Shown: positions 7,904 to 11,628 of the stretch, piece by piece
How positions within the stretch are numbered: the stretch's first letter is position 1
Layout of the letters: each line of letters starts with the position of its first letter
DNA from: Tetmemena sp. SeJ-2015
Lineage: Eukaryota > Ciliophora > Spirotrichea > Sporadotrichida > Oxytrichidae
Assembly (NCBI GenBank): GCA_027382625.1
Contig: JAJKFJ010024834.1
Span: 1-11,628, forward strand
Length of the DNA stretch: 11,628 nucleotides
Direction of reading: 5' to 3'
Position numbers and translations under genes: made by a program
The notes under the pieces: model-generated
Seen by the model: only the letters and a program-made list of their open reading frames with translations
The model's database searches: none
Told to the model about the DNA's origin: nothing

Positions 7904-10900
7904 ATGCTTTCTTAGATCAGTGATGCTTTAAATGAAAAACTGAAAAAAGTTGGCTACCAGCAATAAATAGAAGAGGTGGATGAATTTTCTTAAAATAGCT
8001 CCTCATCATCGCCTCTTTCAAATATTAAGGAGAGGAAACCAAAAAGGAAAAGGAAGAGTCATAAACACAAAAGAAATTAAAAAATTTATACTTCACTTTA
8101 ATTGAATAATTCATCTCTAGGTAACCTTGATGGAGGTGATTTGAGTGAGAGCTAGTATATAAGGATAGACCAAGTAGTTCCAAAGATAATTGAGTTTTAA
8201 GTAAAGCGCCTGATAGGCAAGACCTTCGACGAGAGGGAAAATAATCTGAGGAATCTCATCAAAATTTATTGAAATGGCTTTATTCATTGAAATAATTTAG
8301 TAGGAGCAGATTCTAAAAATGCAGAATTTGAATGAGGATCCAGAAAAGACTCGCACAACTATTTTTACTCAAGTCTAGAAATTGAGAATCAACGAGATGA
8401 TGGAGCTCATGCTGAAGTATCAATCGCAACTCGATGTCGTAAGTTTCTTTTAAAGATTAAGAATGCCTATAGATAAAAAGTTTGGATAAATTAGTCGTCT
8501 CTCACGAGGGAATGATTAGAGATATCAATTTGCAACTTAAAGAAGCAGTCACTCAAAAGCTTATATGCCCTTTTTAATATAAAGATTAAATGATGTCAAA
8601 GCAGATGATAGGGTACAACTCGCTTCTAAGGAGTGACTTTGAAAGAAAGATAGAAACATTTAGAGCTATCACCCTATAGAATGTATAGAAGATGCTAGAT
8701 GAGAAGTTAGACACTTACAAATTTGAGAAAGAAATTAACCATAAAGCTTCTAAATAGCAAGTGGAGGAGCTTAGAAGTAAAATTCTAGATTTGAAGTATG
8801 GACTTATGGACAGAATCTAGAGCTAGGATGATGCTTAGAAAAACAAAATTGAACCCTCACAATTCTTAAGATAGTTAAGACAATATTTCTTTCTGTTTTA
8901 ATTCTTGAAAAGTATGACTAGACTTGATGAGATTGAGGAATTGATGGAGAGTAAAGTAGGAAGGATGGAACTAGAAGTGTATGACAAGAAGATTTTGAAA
9001 ATACAAGAAAGGGTTGAAGACGTGCAAAGAGAGCTCTTCTAAAAAATACTCAACTCTTATTTTATCATTTAAATAGAGGACCTCCCAGTCTTCAGGGAAA
9101 AATCTCGATCCTTAAAATCGTCATCTTCAGTATCAGGATCATAGGAAACTTCAGAAATGCTGGAAACAGTATCTGACTTGGACATAGAGTCAGAAATGAA
9201 AGATAAAGTTCCAGATAGAGATGGCTCTCAGTAGCATACCTTGTCGAACCATGTGGAGTCGACACACAAACCGGTTAAAAATATTCACAACAATAACAGC
9301 AACAATAGAAGCTTCACTCAGTAGATCTTTTAAGAATCAGAGTAATCTTTTGCTCTTATATCTTGATAATTACATTAATTTATTTAAATGTTATCAGGAG
9401 CTAATCTGGGTGCTAAATCTTAAAAGGGACTTCGACCGATAGAGATATTCAGCTTGGATAGTACTCAAAACCTGGAAGACATAAACTTGCTTAGGAGTTC
9501 TGAAGGGAAGAACTGGCCTCCCTCTATCGCAGGGGGTGACAAGCACAATTTAGAATTGATAAGTGAATCCCAGAAAGCCTACTTAGAGGAAGATGAGGAG
9601 ATCATTCTAAATTAAAACGGCTCTCAAAAAATTGAGGAAGCCAAAGATGAAGAGATAAAAGATAGCAGCAGTTTCATGATTTAAAGAGATTCAAATGCGA
9701 GCTAAAACTAATAAGTTTTAGATTTCTGAGATTTTTTTAATATTTAATAAACAACAAATTCTATGATGACTTGATAGATGGTGGATAGATTCTTGTCAAG
9801 ATTTAAAGATTAAGTGCTTCGAAAAAAGGCCCCAGGCAAAGGCAGAGTGGTAGAGTGGAGTTCAAAGATATAGAAAGGACTCCCAAAAGTTAAATGAATC
9901 AAACAGTTTAAAAAGCAAAAGCTACCTCAACTGATTCATAGATTATAATAATATAGTAATGCATGTATGTTTTTACTACTACATTAATTAAGTCTGAGAC
10001 ATTTGGAAGGCTAAGCAGTTTTAAAAAGCTTTAATAGAAGAAAAAGATTGAGCATAGTATACAGGACTATCTAATGGAGGGCTTAAATGCAATCCCTCTG
10101 AGTTCTCATCAATCATCGCCAAACATCAAGAAGAATAAATTGTTTTCTTGTTAAAAATTTTAGAAAACGATGGATGAGTCAAGCATGAGATCTTCACCTG
10201 TCTCCTAAACTAAGAATCCCCTTAATAATCAAATAAAAGATGCAATAAAATTTTAATCTTATAATGCTGGAATGGCTTCTATGTTCAACTTTAGAGCCAA
10301 GAAACTAAGCAATGCCACGAGGCTTCATTCTGAAAATAAATTGGCTTTCCCTTTGATCCCCAGTAACCTCAACCATCTAGATAAAACAAAGACTGACAAG
10401 TACTTGGACAAGCATAATTTTTTCTGTCCTCTATTTTCTTTTTTATTCAGTGCGAAATGGTTTCGATGAACAAGCGCAAATTATAAATCTTGAGTTTAGC
10501 AGAAGCAGGGAACTTGTGACAGGAACTTTAATAATTTAATTATCGTTTTGAACTGGAATGGTTGCTGGCTAAGGACTGTAAGATTCTTAATACGAGACGA
10601 AAAGGAACAGCCTCTCTTTAGCTTAGCAGGATCTTGAGATCGTGTCTCAAAAGCTGAAACGCAAGAGCTAGTACTTCATGACTCAATCTACTTGGTACAA
10701 CCACAGCTATAACATATTAAATTGCTTATTAGGAACCACATTCTAAAGAGTAATTAAAAGCAGGCAAAGGAACTGCTAAGAATAGAAGGAACTCCAAAGG
10801 TGCAAGCAAAGCAAGAATAGGACCAGCAGAATAAAACTAAGTCTAAAAAGGATAAAGACAAGTCAAATGAAAGGGTGAAAGAAGCAGTAGACAAGGAAAA

Positions 10901-11628
10901 GTCAAATCTTCCACACTCTTCGAAGAGACACAGACATGATCATCATCACCACGATAAGATGATTAAATTTGATTTAAGAGTTACTATGTTATTATGACTG
11001 AGGGAAGCGTGGCTTCCACAAAGGTAAAGCAACTTTTAAACAAGCACGGCTTTGGAGATAAATATCTCACAACCAATGTTAAGAAGCTAGAAACCTTAGA
11101 AAAAAGTCAGAAGCTTTATAACAGATATTTGCAGTATTAGATTAATGAGATTTCTCTAGATATCAAGCAGTTCACCAAAACTATGGACTTTTTTCATTAT
11201 AAATTAATTTGGACAAGATCTCTGACTTCAACTTGGAATATGGAGAGAAAATGGCACATGCTATAAGTAGACTAGATTAATTTATGAAGCTATTTTAAGA
11301 TGAGTAAGGAATGGATTTATTCCATATTAACTAGAAGCTCTTAGACTATGGTAGACTCTTTGAAGCTGTGGATTTGAAATTTAACACTGCTTTTATGGAA
11401 ATAGATCAGCAGCAGAAAGACCATCAAACTCTTGTGATGTAGGAGTTCAAGATGAATCAAGATTTATAACACTACAAATAAAAAGGTAACCATTTGCAAT
11501 TATTTGAAATTTACTAGACACAAAGGATGTAACTTAAAATGATTTTTTGTTCTTTTGATGGAGAGGGAGTTTCTAAGATGGTAGAGAAACTTAATAACTA
11601 AGTGAAAGAGTTTCAGCTTTCAGTTGAC
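7904..11628 (+). CDS. Gene C: large helical/coiled-coil-like protein, germline precursor cut by IESs; 3' end outside window
   Basis: ATG 7904 begins MLSQISDALNEKLKKVGYQ. After removal of 14 proposed IESs the frame is open to the last base of the window (3231 nt, 1077 codons). Residues about 45-58 are very basic (KPKRKRKSHKHKR), like a nuclear-localisation signal. From about residue 110 to 320 the sequence is charged and heptad-like (e.g. KQQVEELRSKILDLKYGL, RLDEIEELMESKVGRMELE). A Ser/acidic linker follows, then mixed basic regions (KKGPRQRQSGRVEFKDIERT) and a His cluster HRHDHHHH near residue 865. The C-terminal part from about 885 is again helical and Gln-rich (LETLEKSQKLYNRYLQ; EKMAHAISRLDQFMKLFQ). 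No catalytic motif is seen. A structural or cytoskeletal scaffold is plausible but is inference from composition. It lies 186 bp downstream of gene B on the same strand. Some IESs are certain from frame breaks; five are multiples of three without a TGA, so those boundaries rest on pointer repeats and base composition. Confidence 0.85.
8075..8111 (+). other. IES C1: candidate 33-bp IES, pointer AATT
   Basis: AATT at 8075-8078 and 8108-8111 brackets AT-rich sequence that would otherwise encode QKIYTSLQLNN. Removal joins SHKHKRN to SSLGNLDGG. The length is a multiple of three with no TGA, so this rests on composition and the repeat only. Confidence 0.48.
8263..8299 (+). other. IES C2: 31-bp IES, pointer AATTTA
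   Basis: AATTTA at 8263-8268 and 8294-8299, same codon phase. Deletion of 31 bp removes TGA 8270-8272 and joins RNLIKI to QQEQILKMQN. An inner 8-bp repeat ATTGAAAT also occurs but does not restore the frame. Confidence 0.9.
8433..8457 (+). other. IES C3: 22-bp IES, pointer GAT
   Basis: GAT at 8433-8435 and 8455-8457 gives a 22-bp deletion joining KYQSQLD to QECLQIKSLDKL and fixes a frameshift. A GTAAGT lies inside, but no AG acceptor in the right phase follows. The pointer is short, so the ends could shift by a few bases. Confidence 0.75.
8556..8602 (+). other. IES C4: 42-bp IES, pointer AAAGC
   Basis: AAAGC at 8556-8560 and 8598-8602 in phase; removal of 42 bp joins KEAVTQK to QMIGYNSLLRSD. 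The insert is AT-rich and breaks the helical pattern (LICPFQYKD), but it is in frame and free of TGA. Confidence 0.72.
8861..8906 (+). other. IES C5: 39-bp IES, 7-bp pointer AATTCTT
   Basis: AATTCTT at 8861-8867 and 8900-8906 in phase. Deletion of 39 bp joins NKIEPSQFL to KSMTRLDEIEE. The insert would encode an out-of-character aromatic run (RQYFFLFQFL) and has no TGA. Confidence 0.84.
9030..9078 (+). other. IES C6: candidate 45-bp IES, pointer AGAG
   Basis: AGAG at 9030-9033 and 9075-9078 in phase; removal joins RVEDVQRE to DLPVFREKSRS. The insert is AT-rich and reads LFQKILNSYFIIQIE, in frame without TGA, so it could also be coding. Confidence 0.5.
9336..9397 (+). other. IES C7: 57-bp IES, pointer ATCAG
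   Basis: ATCAG at 9336-9340 and 9393-9397 in phase. Deletion of 57 bp removes an in-frame TGA (9363-9365) and joins TQQIFQES to GANLGAKSQKG. Confidence 0.9.
9724..9762 (+). other. IES C8: 35-bp IES, pointer TTCT
   Basis: TTCT at 9724-9727 and 9759-9762 in phase. Removal of 35 bp joins NQQVLDF to YDDLIDGGQILVKIQ and repairs a frameshift just before TGA 9727-9729. A third TTCT at 9790-9793 gives a competing but worse reading. Confidence 0.85.
9942..9990 (+). other. IES C9: candidate 45-bp IES, pointer ATTA
   Basis: ATTA at 9942-9945 and 9987-9990 in phase. Removal joins AKATSTDSQ to IKSETFGRLSSFKK. The insert is very AT-rich (IIIIQQCMYVFTTTL), unlike the flanks, but has no TGA. Confidence 0.62.
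10418..10444 (+). other. IES C10: 22-bp IES, pointer TTTTT
   Basis: Two T tracts (10418-10423 and 10439-10444) supply a 5-T pointer in matching phase. Removal of 22 bp joins KYLDKHNF to YSVRNGFDEQAQ and repairs a frameshift. The exact cut within the T tracts cannot be fixed. Confidence 0.82.
10523..10554 (+). other. IES C11: 27-bp IES, pointer GAACT
   Basis: GAACT at 10523-10527 and 10550-10554 in phase. Deletion of 27 bp removes TGA 10549-10551 and joins SRELVTGT to GMVAGQGLQDSQYE. Confidence 0.9.
10699..10740 (+). other. IES C12: 35-bp IES, 7-bp pointer AACCACA
   Basis: AACCACA at 10699-10705 and 10734-10740 in phase. Removal of 35 bp joins MTQSTWYNH to ILKSNQKQAKELL and repairs a frameshift. 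This is one of the clearest pointers in the window. Confidence 0.95.
10959..10997 (+). other. IES C13: 35-bp IES, pointer ATGA
   Basis: ATGA at 10959-10962 and 10994-10997 in phase; removal joins DHHHHDKM to TEGSVASTKVKQLL and repairs a frameshift. An AAG repeat gives another possible cut but keeps AT-rich sequence. Confidence 0.8.
11184..11214 (+). other. IES C14: 26-bp IES, pointer TGGAC
   Basis: TGGAC at 11184-11188 and 11210-11214 in phase. Deletion of 26 bp joins KQFTKTMD to KISDFNLEYGEK and repairs a frameshift. Confidence 0.9.

Noticed and set aside
1..11628. Paramecium-type TA-bounded IESs or tiny introns as a general explanation
   Set aside because: Pointers differ in sequence and most do not begin with TA; most inserts lack usable GT-AG ends in the right phase.
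1..11628. Transposon genes, tRNA/rRNA, CRISPR or telomere repeats
   Set aside because: None seen: no transposase-like frame, no cloverleaf recognised, no repeat-spacer array, no C4A4/G4T4 run.

Overview
This looks like germline (micronuclear) DNA of a hypotrich/spirotrich ciliate of the Oxytricha/Stylonychia type. Two things show it. (1) All three long genes read through many in-frame TAA and TAG codons in places where glutamine fits, and TGA is the only stop; this is the ciliate code with TAR = Gln. (2) The reading frames are broken again and again by short AT-rich inserts that are mostly not GT-AG introns. Each is bounded by a 3-9 bp direct repeat (a pointer) in the same codon phase on both sides. 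Removing the insert plus one repeat copy restores the frame. This is the layout of macronuclear-destined segments (MDSs) separated by internal eliminated sequences (IESs). The pointers vary in sequence (GGAAT, TCTAAT, ATCTGAGG, AACCACA, TGGAC and others), which argues against the TA-bounded IESs of Paramecium. All MDSs are in order and orientation, so no scrambling is seen.

Layout. Gene A (minus strand, 4335 to beyond position 1) encodes a PH-domain protein. Twelve IES or IES/intron interruptions and one 168-nt intron cut it, leaving about 908 codons in the window. Gene B (plus strand, 4445-7717) encodes a Gln/Glu/Lys-rich protein of about 1017 residues of unknown function. It has one 219-bp IES near its start and then a single coding block of about 2.9 kb. 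Gene C (plus strand, 7904 to beyond 11628) encodes a large helical protein with coiled-coil-like stretches, of unknown function. Fourteen IESs are proposed, leaving 1077 codons in the window.

A and B are divergent, with start codons 109 bp apart around a G-rich tract. B and C are tandem, 186 bp apart. After removal of the proposed IESs, genes A and C both stay open to the window edges with the frame they should have there. Nothing shows whether the three genes end up on one macronuclear chromosome or several; no telomere repeats are present. No tRNA, rRNA, CRISPR array or transposase gene was recognised. Gene-level function is inferred only for the PH domain; genes B and C match no family I can name.
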